From JBJXGV01 sp046160485 (GTDB taxonomy: Bacteria > Orphanbacterota > Orphanbacteria > JBJXGV01): 64,000 nt of DNA. This document shows, piece after piece, positions 6,827 through 16,097 of this stretch (within the stretch, counting starts at the first letter, position 1; each line of letters opens with the position of its first letter). Position numbers and translations under genes: made by a program. The notes below the pieces were generated by a model that saw nothing but the letters and a program-made list of their open reading frames with translations, was not told the origin of the DNA and searched no databases. The stretch lies in assembly GCA_046160485.1 (NCBI GenBank), contig JBJXGV010000008.1, positions 46,485 to 110,484 on the forward strand. Direction: 5' to 3'.

Positions 6827-9535
6827 CTATCGCAGGATAACGAGCTTCTTCTTCGCCTCGAGGTCGCCGGCCGTTAGGCGCGAAACATAAACGCCGCTCG
6901 CGACCCGGCTGCCGGACTGATCGCGGCCATCCCAGACGATTCTGTGCCGTCCCGCCCGGCGCAGCCCCTTCTCGACGACCCGCACGCGCTCGCCGCTCGT
7001 CGAATAGATCGCGAGTTCGATTTCAGTGTCGCGCGCGAGCGAGAACGAGAGCGCCGCGCCGCCGGGTGCCGGGTTCGGCGAACTCCGGAGGACGAACCGC
7101 GCCGCGCTCGAGCCGCCGGCGGGGCCGTCGTCGGGCACGCCGGTCAGATCCGGGAAGAACTGCATCACGCTCTGTACGAGCGCGCGCGCATCGTCGGCGC
7201 GCAGATGCCACAGCGGAAAATCGAGGAACTGCGTACGGAAGGTTCCGGCGTCGTAGCGCACGCCGACGGCCGCGTTGTTGAACGCGGAGTCGGCCGACGC
7301 CGCGCGATACGTGTACGACGCCACGCCGCCCGGCGCGATCGCGGTGATGTACTCGACGTCGGGAAGCTTTCCGATCCACATCGGCCGCGTCTTGGTCGTG
7401 TCGACGATGACTGAGGGATTGCCGAGAGCGCCGGCCGCGCCCCAGAAGTGTTGCCCGCCTCCGGGAAGGCCGACCGCGCCGACGCGGAAGTAGTCGTAGA
7501 GAAAATCTCCTGGCCCGAGCGTGATCGGGTACGTGGAGTTGAGATCGCCCGTTTCCTGCCAGCCCATCACGAGCACGCGGCCGCCGAGGTCGAGATACTC
7601 TTGGAGCACGCTTGCGAACTCGCCGAGATGTTTGTGAATGACGGTGATCCCGAGGAAGACCGCGTTGCGATCGTCGGAAACCCAGATGACGGTCGAATAC
7701 GCGCCGATGTCCGAGAGCGTGATCCCCGTCGCGGCCGCCGCGCTGTCGTACTCGATGACGTCGTGCGGGAAGTCCTGGAGCGCGGTCGCGTAGAACGAAT
7801 CCGCTTGCGCTTCGGTCGGCTGGTGCGGCGCCCCGCCGATCGACGCGGTTTCATCGACGAGGAGAAGCGGCCGCGAAAGCGAGACGAGCCGCCCGCGCGC
7901 CGTGTCGGAGAACGGGCTCTCGTTCGCGGCGAGATCGACGACCGTCACCTGGTAGTAGTAGAACTGCTCCTCCATCGCGGTCGCATCGATGTAGACGGAG
8001 TTCGAGAGCGGCGTCGCGTTGAGCCGCGTGAACGGGCCCGCCTCCGTCGTCGCGCGATAGATGTGGTAGCCGTCGAGATCCTGCGCGGGCGAGTCGTACC
8101 AATCGACGACGATCGTGGTTCGATCGGGCGAGACGGTCACACCCGCGGGCGCGAGCGGCACACTCGAAAGAATCGCGAGCGTCTCGACGGCGAGGCCGAG
8201 GTGGCCGTCCGCGTCGTACGCCGCGACGCCGATGAAGAGGCTGTCGTTCGCGGGCGCAGCGATCGCGTGCGAGAGAACGGCACCCACGTCCGCGGCGGTT
8301 TCATACTGGAGCACGCCCGGCGATCGCGTCGTCACGCGATAGCCAGCGACATCCGCTTCCGCATTCGCAAGCCACGCGACGTTGAAGCCGGTCGAGTCGC
8401 CGATGTCCGACGCGGTCACACCCTCGACCAGCCGCGGTGCGCGCGCCAGATTCCCGAGCGCCGCCACGTTGAGCCGAACGTTTCGCGCGCAGTAGGGAAA
8501 ATTCATGATCTGAAACGTGTCGCCCACCGCGTGCTGATGAAGCATGTTGTCGAACGTGTCGGTGAGACGGATCGCGCAGAATCCGTAGTTGTTGAACGCG
8601 ATGTGATCGCCGCCGCGCCCGGGCCGGTCTTGCGCCGGGACGAGCGTTATGTCCATCGCCGGCTCGTACGCCTCGCCGTAGATCTCGAAAAGCCGCGACG
8701 CTTGGCGCGACGACGAAAACTCCGGGCCGACGGAGAACATGCGAACGTGCGTCGAATCGAACGCGATGCTGTCGCCATCTTGCGCGTTGCCGTCGAACAC
8801 ACTCCCGATGATGTCGTTGTTGAGGTTCGCCTCGATGTTGACGCCGTACGCGGCCGCTTGGCTCGCGTAGTGCGTGCTCCCGACGAGCCCTTGCTCCTCG
8901 CCGGTGAACGCGACGAACTTGATCGTCGCCTCGAACTGCATCGCCGAGAGGACGCGCGCCGCTTCGATCACCGCGCTCACGCCGCTTCCGTCGTCATTGG
9001 CGCCCGCGGCGAAACCCGTCACGTCGTTCGCATTCCCGTTGCGCGAATCGAGGTGGCCCGTGATGACGAAGACGCGATCCGCTGCCGACGGGTCGCTTCC
9101 GGGGAGCGTCGCCACGACGTTGCGGTGCGCGCGGCTGATACCCTGCACCGTCGTCGTGAAGGTGTCGAATTCGACTTCGAGGCGGCCGCCTGTGTCATTG
9201 GAGATTCGCACGAATTGGTCGTAGACCCAGCGGCGCGCCGCGCCGATGCCGACGGTCGACGAGAGCGTGTCGGAGTTGGTGTGGCGCGTGAAGAAGCCCT
9301 GGAGCGCCATGACCGTCGCGCGCAGCGAATCCGGGGAGACGGCCGCCACCGCGCTCGTGATCTCCGCGTCGATTCCGGGGGGCGTGATCGCGTCAACGGG
9401 AGATGTTCCGCCGCACGCTAGGACGAGCGTGATCGCAAGGGCGACGACGCGCAGCAGATTATTCGAGTGCGAGCGGGCAGGCGCGTGCGAGAAACCGGCG
9501 GCAAGAGATGCGAGCTTGCGAAACGGACGCGGCAT
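6827..9535 (-). CDS. Secreted M28-family zinc metallopeptidase with Fn3-like and sorting-like domains
   Basis: 902 residues. The signal sequence is near 27-41 with a possible lipobox (V-L-A-C, C41). The M28 aminopeptidase domain covers about 60-370. Expected metal ligands are visible as H161 in GHLDSR, the Asp pair at 181-182 in ANDDGSG, E213-E214 in FTGEEQGL, D241 in NNDIIG and H311 in GGDHIAF. The catalytic site therefore looks complete. Fibronectin III-like segments (about 375-560) follow, then a region of mixed alpha/beta type near 570-790 resembling GATase-like domains. The last 85 residues are the FlgD/Ig-like module ending K-K-K-L-V-I-L-R. It probably degrades external or periplasmic peptides. 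ATG start behind GAGGTG. It follows the pilus operon by 105 bases on the same strand. Confidence 0.88.
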   Translation of the reverse strand: MPRPFRKLASLAAGFSHAPARSHSNNLLRVVALAITLVLACGGTSPVDAITPPGIDAEITSAVAAVSPDSLRATVMALQGFFTRHTNSDTLSSTVGIGAARRWVYDQFVRISNDTGGRLEVEFDTFTTTVQGISRAHRNVVATLPGSDPSAADRVFVITGHLDSRNGNANDVTGFAAGANDDGSGVSAVIEAARVLSAMQFEATIKFVAFTGEEQGLVGSTHYASQAAAYGVNIEANLNNDIIGSVFDGNAQDGDSIAFDSTHVRMFSVGPEFSSSRQASRLFEIYGEAYEPAMDITLVPAQDRPGRGGDHIAFNNYGFCAIRLTDTFDNMLHQHAVGDTFQIMNFPYCARNVRLNVAALGNLARAPRLVEGVTASDIGDSTGFNVAWLANAEADVAGYRVTTRSPGVLQYETAADVGAVLSHAIAAPANDSLFIGVAAYDADGHLGLAVETLAILSSVPLAPAGVTVSPDRTTIVVDWYDSPAQDLDGYHIYRATTEAGPFTRLNATPLSNSVYIDATAMEEQFYYYQVTVVDLAANESPFSDTARGRLVSLSRPLLLVDETASIGGAPHQPTEAQADSFYATALQDFPHDVIEYDSAAAATGITLSDIGAYSTVIWVSDDRNAVFLGITVIHKHLGEFASVLQEYLDLGGRVLVMGWQETGDLNSTYPITLGPGDFLYDYFRVGAVGLPGGGQHFWGAAGALGNPSVIVDTTKTRPMWIGKLPDVEYITAIAPGGVASYTYRAASADSAFNNAAVGVRYDAGTFRTQFLDFPLWHLRADDARALVQSVMQFFPDLTGVPDDGPAGGSSAARFVLRSSPNPAPGGAALSFSLARDTEIELAIYSTSGERVRVVEKGLRRAGRHRIVWDGRDQSGSRVASGVYVSRLTAGDLEAKKKLVILR

Positions 9536-9640
9536 GAAGCACCTCGCGGAAAAGGGGGCCTGGGAGGACAGGGCGCCATTGTACCGCGCCGCGCGCGGCG
9601 AAGAAACCCGCGTGTTCGGCGAACCGCGGCCGTCTTTTGC

Positions 9641-11089
9641 CTATTTCGGGTTAGGCCCGCCTTCGTTCGCGGCGTCGAGTTGGTCAGCCCACCGGCGCCC
9701 GTCGGCGACATGCGCCTCACCAACGATGTCCGGCGAAAGCAGAATCACAAGCTCGGTGCGCTCGGTGCGCGTCCGGTCGTGGCGGAAGAGTCTCCCCAAT
9801 CCCGGAATCTTCGAGAGAAACGGGATGCCCGCCGTCTCTTTCACGAGCATCGTACGCATCAACCCGCCGATCAGAAGCGTCTCGCCCGAGTCGAGCGTGA
9901 CGCGCGTGTGCGCTTCGCGCGTTCCGATGCGCGGCGTTCCCGCGACGACTTTGTCGAGCACCTCGCTGATCTCGACGTTGACCTCGAGGCCGACGCCACC
10001 GCCGCGCGCCACCTGCGGCGTCACCTCGAGCTTCACGCCGACGTCGACGAACTCGATCTCCTGAAGCGTTGCGCCAGTCTGTGTCTCGGTCGTCGCCTTC
10101 GTGTACGGAACGCGCTCGCCGACGAGAATCTTCGCAGGCTCGCGATTCGCGGTGACGATCTCGGGACTCGAGAGAAGACGCCCGTGCGTGTTCGCCGCGA
10201 TGTGCCGCACGATCGCGTCGATCTCGCCGTCGGTTCCGGCCGCGGAGATCTCGAGCGTCGTCGTCGGTTTCGCGTTCGGGAAGAGTGCGGTCATCGCTGA
10301 GACCGTCACGTCGCCGTCGGCGACGAGCGCCTCCCAATCGATGCCGAGCGATGTTTCGTCGGTGAGGCCGACCTCGAGGAGCCGCGCGCGAATCAACACC
10401 TGCGCGGGAAGCGCGTCGGCGTGCCGCACGAGCGTCGCGACAGCCTCCAGCGTTTTCGCGGGCGCCCGGACGGAGAGAATATTCGACGCGTCGTCGCCCG
10501 CGACGGTGGCGTTGCTCGCCGACTGCGTGACCATGAGCGCAAGCCGCGAGGCCTGCGCGTGCTCGAGCCGAAAGATCTGCGTGGCCGGCAGGTCGGCGGG
10601 CATCACGCGAAGCGTCGATTCGTTTCGAATGTACGCGAGCGACGATCCCGCCATGATCTCTTCGAGAGACTCGTCGACGGTGCGGTCGACGAACGCGACC
10701 GACACCGTACGCGGGTCCTCGCCCATCATGATGAGGTTGAGATGAAAGTGTGTCGCGATCGCGCGCAATACGTCGGAGATCGACGCGCCTTCGAGCGACA
10801 GCGTGATGCGCGCCGGATCCGACGCGCCCGCGGAACGTGCGCGCGGCGCCGTCGATCCTTGCGCGAGCGTCATCGATGCGCCTGGAACCGCGCGCACCGT
10901 TTCGCCCGCCGCGGACGCGCTCACGCGCGTCGGCTTCAGACCGCCGCTCGACGCGCGCGAACCCGCGCCCGCGGCGCTCTCGCGCTCCACCGGCGCGGCG
11001 AAACTCGCAACCGCGACCGCAAGCCATCCGACCACCGCGATCGCAATCGCCGCCCCGAAGCTGCGCATTCTGCGCGACGACCGCCTCAC
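9641..11089 (-). CDS. pilQ: Type IV pilus / type II secretion secretin, PilQ-like
   Basis: 482 residues from a GTG at 11089 that overlaps the upstream TGA (GTGA) and has GGAGAGG before it. The longer frame to 11143 would overlap the upstream gene by 58 bases. A signal peptide occupies about 8-31. A short secretin/TonB N-terminal (STN) domain follows at about 95-165, with S-I-S-D-V-L-R-A-I-A. An N1-like domain and the C-terminal secretin pore domain (about 255-460) come next, with V-P-Y-x-K and the closing L-F-R-x-D-R-T-x-x-E-R-T-E-L-V-I-L-L-S-P. It would form the outer-membrane channel. It is shorter than typical PilQ and lacks AMIN domains. Confidence 0.88.
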   Translation of the reverse strand: MRRSSRRMRSFGAAIAIAVVGWLAVAVASFAAPVERESAAGAGSRASSGGLKPTRVSASAAGETVRAVPGASMTLAQGSTAPRARSAGASDPARITLSLEGASISDVLRAIATHFHLNLIMMGEDPRTVSVAFVDRTVDESLEEIMAGSSLAYIRNESTLRVMPADLPATQIFRLEHAQASRLALMVTQSASNATVAGDDASNILSVRAPAKTLEAVATLVRHADALPAQVLIRARLLEVGLTDETSLGIDWEALVADGDVTVSAMTALFPNAKPTTTLEISAAGTDGEIDAIVRHIAANTHGRLLSSPEIVTANREPAKILVGERVPYTKATTETQTGATLQEIEFVDVGVKLEVTPQVARGGGVGLEVNVEISEVLDKVVAGTPRIGTREAHTRVTLDSGETLLIGGLMRTMLVKETAGIPFLSKIPGLGRLFRHDRTRTERTELVILLSPDIVGEAHVADGRRWADQLDAANEGGPNPK

Positions 11090-11637
11090 GGGGCCTCTCC
11101 CGGCTTGAGAGTTTTCGTCTTGCCGCCCCTTTCGAGTACGCATCGGTTTTCTCCAATCTTCTTGATGGTCCAGCCGCCCGCAGTTTCGCCTTGGGCGACG
11201 AATCGTTCACCGAAGAGGGCGTAGCGAACGCCCTCGCGTTTCATGACACCGAGCAACGGGCCGAGTGAACTTTCGTGGCGCGACGTGCTTGCGGCCGCGG
11301 CTTTCGCGGAGACGCTCGCGCGCGGCTGCGATGGCGTCTGCACGGCGGCCTCGATACGGCGCGATGACGACGGAAGAAAAGGATCGCGCGCGCGCGATCG
11401 CGCGCCCGGCTTCACGCCGGCGGCCGGAGACGGGACGTGCTGCGCGCTCGTCGCCGCCGACTCGAGTGCTGTTAGCGCCTCATCGACGACGACGCTGGCC
11501 GCGGCGCTCGCGGCCGATTCGTTCGCGGCGCGCACCGACGCATCGCGCGTCGCGCGATCGCCGCATCCTGCGGCGACGATCGCCACACTCGCGGCGACGA
11601 ACGCGCTCAGCGCGGCCCTTAACATCGGCGCCTTCAT
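11086..11637 (-). CDS. PilP-like pilus assembly lipoprotein
   Basis: 183 residues. The N-terminus M-K-A-P-M-L-R-A-A-L ends in a lipobox I-V-A-A-G-C. A low-complexity Ala/Ser linker follows. The C-terminal beta domain has R-D-P-F-L-P near residue 85 and a compact G-x-x-Y-A-L-F-G-x-x-F-V-A-x-G-E-x-x-G-G-W-x-I-x-K-I segment, as in the HR domain of PilP/GspC proteins. PilP links the inner-membrane PilN/PilO to the PilQ secretin. The gene overlaps pilO by four bases (ATGA) and pilQ by four (GTGA), so the three are translationally coupled. Confidence 0.72.
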   Translation of the reverse strand: MKAPMLRAALSAFVAASVAIVAAGCGDRATRDASVRAANESAASAAASVVVDEALTALESAATSAQHVPSPAAGVKPGARSRARDPFLPSSSRRIEAAVQTPSQPRASVSAKAAAASTSRHESSLGPLLGVMKREGVRYALFGERFVAQGETAGGWTIKKIGENRCVLERGGKTKTLKPGEAP

Positions 11638-12179
11638 CGAATCACGAAGAGCGCGCCGGCGATCTCCGCCTTCGCCGCGTAGCCGCGTTCGGGGAGCGCC
11701 GTAAACGCGACGGATCGGATGTGAACGCTCGGGTAGGCCGCTTCGAGTTCGCGCAAGAGCGCCAAGAGCGCGTCGTATCGGGCAACGACGCTGGCGCGAA
11801 ACGGTGTCTCCTCGGTGCCGCCGGCCGCGACAACCGCGAGGTCGGTGCCGAACGACTGGAATTCGCACTCCGAGGCCGCGTGACGGCGTGCGAATTCGTC
11901 GATGAGAGAACGAAGCGCCTCGTTCGGCGACGAATCGGTCGAGACGAGACGCTCGATTTCCTGGCGCACACGCGGATCGCGCGCCTCCTCCCGCAAACGC
12001 GCAAGCCGCGACTCGACCTCTTCAAGACTCCCGCGAAGGCTCGCGATCTCCACCTCGCGCGCGCGCGCGGCAGCGAGTTCGGGGATAAAGAGCATCTTGT
12101 ACATCACCGTGATCACGATCGCCGCCGCGAACGCGGCATACACGATTCGCATCGACGCGCTGATCTTCGCGGCGCTCAT
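11634..12179 (-). CDS. pilO: PilO-like inner-membrane pilus alignment protein
   Basis: 181 residues. There is a short cytoplasmic N-terminus, one membrane helix at about 11-31, and a coiled coil (about 36-75) rich in E-x-x-S-L-R-x-x-L-E-E-V-E. A C-terminal ferredoxin-like domain (about 100-181) carries the Y-x-x-L-L-x-L-L-R-E-L-E motif of PilO. It would dimerise with the PilN part of the upstream fusion. ATGA overlaps occur at both ends. Confidence 0.82.
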   Translation of the reverse strand: MSAAKISASMRIVYAAFAAAIVITVMYKMLFIPELAAARAREVEIASLRGSLEEVESRLARLREEARDPRVRQEIERLVSTDSSPNEALRSLIDEFARRHAASECEFQSFGTDLAVVAAGGTEETPFRASVVARYDALLALLRELEAAYPSVHIRSVAFTALPERGYAAKAEIAGALFVIR

Positions 12180-14062
12180 GGCGCGAGTTCTCCTTCCGAG
12201 TCGCCGGGACCGGTGTGATAGAGCGCCGGTACAACGCTGATCGAGAACGCATACGCCGGGCGCCGCGGCACGCGGCTTTCCACGCTAGCGCCTGGCTGGC
12301 TGCTGCTCGTCGCGGCGACCGCCGCGCTCGCCGCCGCCGCTTCGAACGCGGCGTCGTCCGGACCGGGCGTCGCAACCGAGAGAACGCGTGCGTCGGTGAG
12401 CACTTCGCTCGACGCGAGCGCGGCGAGGAAACGCGACACCGCATCGAGATCGTATGTACGCCCCGTGACGAGCAGCCGCGTTGCATCCACGTCGTTGGCC
12501 GCGGCCGCATCGGCGTGCGTGTCGCCGATCCCCGCGAGAATCTCTTCCATGCTCGGCAGATCGTCCACGTCGCCCGCTTCGACCGCGACGCTCGTTAGCC
12601 AGACGTCGTCGGGGACGAGCGCCGCGAGCGAGGAAAGCGGCCGCGACCAACGTGGCTCGCCGTCGCGCAGCATGCGGTATACCGCGAGGCGCGACTCGAC
12701 CTGCGCTGGATCGAGCTGCGCGCTCGGGATGACGAGCGCCGCCGTCGCCCTTTGCAGCTCATTGCGCAATGTGACGAGGAGCGCATCGGCGCGTGCGGTG
12801 CGCGCGTGAAGGGCCGCGTACGCGCCGCCCACGATCAAGAGGAACGCGGCCGCCGCCGCGTACGCGGGATGCCGCAATTCGCGCCACAAACTCTTCTTCG
12901 GATTTAGGAGCTGATACCCGCGCGCGCGCGCCGGCGCGAGCAGTTCGAGCGCGGCGCCGAGACACCGCGCGGAAGCACTCGTCGGTTGTCCGTCGATCGC
13001 GTCCGCGCGCACGACGGCGCGCGGGTCGATGAGCGCGACCGGCACGCCGAGCGCGGGCGCGAGCCGGCTCGCGAGCGCGTGCGCCTCGCGCGCGGGACCC
13101 GCGAAATAGACGCGCTCGATCGGCCGCCGGTAGTGACTCATCAGGTAGCGATTCGAACGTACGATCTCGATGCGCAACTTCTGGGGCGAAACGTCTCCGA
13201 GTGCCCCGAGCACGGCGCCACCGTCGTCACCCGGCGCGATCGCGGTCGCGACCCCGGGAACGGTCGCGGTCGTTGCAGCGGCCGCGCCAGCGAAACCCAT
13301 CGCGTCGAGCACCGGCGCCGCGCCGCTGTCGATCTCGCCGCCTGGCGGAATCAAATCATCGAGCGATTCCAACTCGTCCGAGAGAAGATCGGCGGCGACG
13401 TCAGCCTCGCGCGACAGAAGGAATTTGCCGTCGGTGTACGTGTTCAGCACGGTCTGCGGCCCCATGAGGTCGATCACGAGGACGGTCCCCTTCGCGGCAC
13501 CCATCGCGCTCAGTACGCGCCCGAGCGCAAGCGCCGGAGAGGCGACGCGCGCAAGACGTACGCCCGCGCTCCGCGAAGCGCGTTCGGCCTCGTCGACGGC
13601 CGATTCCGTCACCTCGACGAGCACCGCTTCGATGAATCGTTTGCCGTCGTCGCCGGTCCCGCTCGCCTGAATGAAGTGGCGCGACCGCTTCGCGGCGCCT
13701 TCGAGCACCGCGCCCGCGCTGTGCGCGAGTTCTATCGCGGAGGCAAGGGCGTTCTTGCGCATTTGCGGGAAGCGTTTGACGCGCAGCCCTTCGCTCGTGT
13801 TCGGAAGAACGATCGAGGTCGGAATTTTCGCCAGATCGATGCCGCGCGCCGCGCGCACGATCGCGGCTGCCGTCGCGGCGATCGGATCACCCGGATGCAG
13901 TCTCGAGTCGATCGTCTCTTGGCGGAAAATCGCCTGCGTCGGTTTCGCGCCGGAGCCGGCGAGCCAAGCGAGGTGGACGACGCCGCCGCGAATATCGATT
14001 GCCGCAACGCCCGTGTGCTTCACCCCAGGCTTGCCGCGTGGTGCGTGCTGCATAAGTGCCAT
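12176..14062 (-). CDS. PilM-PilN fusion protein
   Basis: 628 residues. Residues about 15-375 form an actin-like PilM domain: G-V-A-A-I-D-I opening, a phosphate-type segment with V-L-V-I-D-L-M-G at about 194-201, and V-Y-F-A-G-P near 318-323. An Ala/Thr/Gly-rich insert lies at about 245-290. Without a stop the chain continues into a PilN domain: the motif Y-Q-L-L-N-P at 383-388, one membrane helix at 400-418, a coiled coil and a periplasmic ferredoxin-like fold. In separate systems, PilM grips the N-terminal I-N-L-L-P motif of PilN. Here an equivalent motif sits exactly at the junction. Overlaps pilO by ATGA; starts three bases after the PilX-like gene. Confidence 0.85.
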   Translation of the reverse strand: MALMQHAPRGKPGVKHTGVAAIDIRGGVVHLAWLAGSGAKPTQAIFRQETIDSRLHPGDPIAATAAAIVRAARGIDLAKIPTSIVLPNTSEGLRVKRFPQMRKNALASAIELAHSAGAVLEGAAKRSRHFIQASGTGDDGKRFIEAVLVEVTESAVDEAERASRSAGVRLARVASPALALGRVLSAMGAAKGTVLVIDLMGPQTVLNTYTDGKFLLSREADVAADLLSDELESLDDLIPPGGEIDSGAAPVLDAMGFAGAAAATTATVPGVATAIAPGDDGGAVLGALGDVSPQKLRIEIVRSNRYLMSHYRRPIERVYFAGPAREAHALASRLAPALGVPVALIDPRAVVRADAIDGQPTSASARCLGAALELLAPARARGYQLLNPKKSLWRELRHPAYAAAAAFLLIVGGAYAALHARTARADALLVTLRNELQRATAALVIPSAQLDPAQVESRLAVYRMLRDGEPRWSRPLSSLAALVPDDVWLTSVAVEAGDVDDLPSMEEILAGIGDTHADAAAANDVDATRLLVTGRTYDLDAVSRFLAALASSEVLTDARVLSVATPGPDDAAFEAAAASAAVAATSSSQPGASVESRVPRRPAYAFSISVVPALYHTGPGDSEGELAP

Positions 14063-14065
14063 TGG

Positions 14066-14494
14066 TTACTCTTCCTTCGAGTTGGTAAACGGTGCATCGA
14101 GCCGCTTCCACCGCAGCTTGGTGCCGACGCGTTTGACGCGGAGGCGCATCTCTTCGCGCACTTTGCGGTACTTGGCTTGCGCGGTCAGATCGACGGTCGC
14201 ACTCGTCGCGCCGGTCGCCACGAGAGTGCAGACGCCCCCATCGAGCGATACGGCGGCGTAGAGCGTGTCGCCCGCGAGCGAACTCCAGTCCATCGCGGGG
14301 GCCAACAGTTCCACCGCGGCTTTCTCCACGACACCTTCCGCGAGGTAGTACGCCGCGGCGCGATCCACGGCGCGCGACGCACCGGACTCCGACGTGAGCG
14401 CCAACTGCGCGACACCCAAGCCGAGCGCGCCGACACCGAACAAGACGCCGAGCGCCATCACCAATCCGAATCCGCCTTCATTGCGCAAGATCAT
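14066..14494 (-). CDS. PilX-like minor pilin / pilus assembly protein
   Basis: 142 residues. A short leader M-I-L-R-N-E-G-G precedes a hydrophobic helix (F-G-L-V-M-A-L-G-V-L-F-G-V-G-A-L-G-L-G), as in PilX N-terminal domains. Y-Y-L-A-E-G-V-V-E near residue 50 is the usual PilX/GspK signature. The C-terminal half is a short, beta-rich soluble domain. Lies between the PilW-like pilin (14-base gap) and the PilM-PilN fusion. Confidence 0.72.
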   Translation of the reverse strand: MILRNEGGFGLVMALGVLFGVGALGLGVAQLALTSESGASRAVDRAAAYYLAEGVVEKAAVELLAPAMDWSSLAGDTLYAAVSLDGGVCTLVATGATSATVDLTAQAKYRKVREEMRLRVKRVGTKLRWKRLDAPFTNSKEE

Positions 14495-14508
14495 CGCTCC
14501 GCCCCGCG

Positions 14509-15027
14509 TTAGCCGAACCGCGCGTAGGTCGTCTCTTCGATCGTGAGTTCATCCGACTCGACCCGAACCGTGACGCGCCCCGCCGGCGCTGAAATCGTGA
14601 AGGTCACGACCGGGATGGCGCCGCCCGCGTTCGCGACGAACGTCGCGATCGGGCGCATCGGCTCCATTTTCCATGTGGCGCCGTCCGTGCTGAATTCGCG
14701 TGCGATGGCCGCGCCGCTCGCGCTGGCCGTGATCGTGTAGCGCACGCTCTGCGTGCTCGTAGCGCCGAGCGCGTCCGTCACGGCCGCGTCGACTCGAAGC
14801 GTCGACGCGTCGACAAGAGACACCGTGCTCGCCCCGCGAACATCCGACGCGATGCGATCGAAAAGCACGGATGCCTCGCTGACGGCAGTGGAGCGGCCCC
14901 ACGCGACGCGCATGCCCGAGGTGCCGGCGGTCGCGAGGATCGCGCACATCACTCCCAACGACCCGATCACTCCCGCGGCGATCAACGTCTCGACAAGAGT
15001 GAATCCACCCGCGCGGCGGCGCTTCAC
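14509..15027 (-). CDS. PilW-like minor pseudopilin
   Basis: 172 residues. Starts at a GTG that overlaps the upstream stop (GTGA). The prepilin leader V-K-R-R-R-A-G-G precedes F-T-L-V-E-T-L-I-A-A-G-V-I-G, so a peptidase would cut after the second Gly, leaving the conserved Glu at position 5. The body is rich in beta strands and resembles PilW/GspJ minor pilins. Such proteins prime fibre assembly. Confidence 0.78.
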   Translation of the reverse strand: MKRRRAGGFTLVETLIAAGVIGSLGVMCAILATAGTSGMRVAWGRSTAVSEASVLFDRIASDVRGASTVSLVDASTLRVDAAVTDALGATSTQSVRYTITASASGAAIAREFSTDGATWKMEPMRPIATFVANAGGAIPVVTFTISAPAGRVTVRVESDELTIEETTYARFG

Positions 15028-15488
15028 GGGGCCCCTCCGCCGCCACCACCCGCATCGCTTGCGGCTTCCTCGGCGGCTGTTGCGATGTCGTAGTCGGCGG
15101 TGAACCCCGCGAGCCGAACGTCCGACGCCTCCGACTTCACGGTCACGGCGATTCGCCGCAGCCCCGCGGATTCCTGCGTGACATCGATGCGCGAGGCGAG
15201 TCCCGGATAACCGCTGATCGAGGTGTCCTCCACGAAGCCGATCGAAAGCGCGTCGTATGGAAGTTGGAGAGCTTCCTCGAGAATCGCTCCCGCGAGCGAG
15301 AGCGAGATGAGCCGGCCCTTCGCTGCTTCGCCGGAACCCGCGCCGCCCCCAAGAAGCGACGCGAACGCGACCGCCGCGAACCCGACGACCGAAATCGCCA
15401 GGAGCGCTTCGATGAGAGTGAAGCCGAGCCGGCCGCCGTTTTTCGCGCGGCGCGGCCCAATCTTCTCGACGAGTTGCCGGCAGGCCAT
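15024..15488 (-). CDS. PilV/GspI-like minor pseudopilin
   Basis: 154 residues from ATG 15488; a GTG one codon upstream is also possible. The long leader is M-A-C-R-Q-L-V-E-K-I-G-P, then R-R-A-K-N-G-G-R-L-G, before F-T-L-I-E-A-L-L-A-I-S-V-V-G. It has the conserved Glu5. The soluble domain is small, with a glycine-rich C-terminus (D-A-G-G-G-G-G-G-A-P). No strong ribosome site is visible; it lies 11 bases after the major pilin gene. Confidence 0.76.
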   Translation of the reverse strand: MACRQLVEKIGPRRAKNGGRLGFTLIEALLAISVVGFAAVAFASLLGGGAGSGEAAKGRLISLSLAGAILEEALQLPYDALSIGFVEDTSISGYPGLASRIDVTQESAGLRRIAVTVKSEASDVRLAGFTADYDIATAAEEAASDAGGGGGGAP

Positions 15489-15499
15489 CACGGAATCCG

Positions 15500-16024
15500 C
15501 TAGTACCCCGCGTACGACGACGGGAATGTCGTTCCGAGGTTGCCGCAGATGTTGCCGCTCTTCGACTCGTAGTACCAACCGCCCGTCGCCGCCGATGCCG
15601 CAACGGCCGTCGCGATCGCCGAGAGCAGCCGCTCGTTCGTCGTGTTGATCGTCGTCGTCGTCAGGCCGGAAAACGGCTCCTTCGGGAACGCCTTCAGATA
15701 CGGCCCGTACTTGTAGGTGGTGCTCTTCGTCGTCGAGGGCTGTCCGGTCGCGCTCGTGTACTGCGTCATCTGGTTGATGAAGTTGTTCGAGTTGCCCGCG
15801 GCGTTCCAGTCGCCGGCGGTGCATGGATACCAACCGTGATCCGAGCGGTAGAGGTCGAGCGCTTGGCGCAACGCGGAGAGGTTCGCCTTCAGCGTCTGCT
15901 CCTTCGTGCCGGTGTCCGAGCCGCTGAAGTTCATGAGCACGACCGTCGCCAGCACGCCCATAAGACCCAGCACGATGAGAATTTCGACCAGCGAGAAACC
16001 GCGGCGATTCTTGCTGAACATCAT
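15500..16024 (-). CDS. GspG-like major pilin / pseudopilin
   Basis: 174 residues. The leader M-M-F-S-K-N-R-R-G precedes F-S-L-V-E-I-L-I-V-L-G-L-M-G-V-L-A. Then comes the long helix with L-S-A-L-R-Q-A-L-D-L-Y-R-S-D-H-G-W-Y-P. The GspG hallmark G-P-Y-L-K-A-F-P-K-E-P-F follows. The C-terminal part has two cysteines (near C68 and C159) that could form a disulfide. It is the best candidate for the main fibre subunit. The gene is 73 bases from pilC and has an AAGGAGGAAA-type ribosome site. Confidence 0.85.
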   Translation of the reverse strand: MMFSKNRRGFSLVEILIVLGLMGVLATVVLMNFSGSDTGTKEQTLKANLSALRQALDLYRSDHGWYPCTAGDWNAAGNSNNFINQMTQYTSATGQPSTTKSTTYKYGPYLKAFPKEPFSGLTTTTINTTNERLLSAIATAVAASAATGGWYYESKSGNICGNLGTTFPSSYAGY

Positions 16025-16097
16025 TTCCTCCTTCCTTGCGCTCGAACTGAGCGCAAAGACCTACGAAGCGACGCTGGCGAATGCCGGCATCAGTGAG

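Noticed and set aside
7448..9421. Long plus-strand open frame (657 codons) opposite the M28 peptidase
   Set aside because: Composition is Arg/Asp/Glu-rich with no domain, as expected from the complement of a GC-rich gene. The opposite strand has clear peptidase motifs.
11090..11143. Longer start for the secretin at 11143
   Set aside because: It would overlap the PilP-like gene by 58 bases and put charged residues before the signal peptide. GTG at 11089 overlaps the stop and has a ribosome site.
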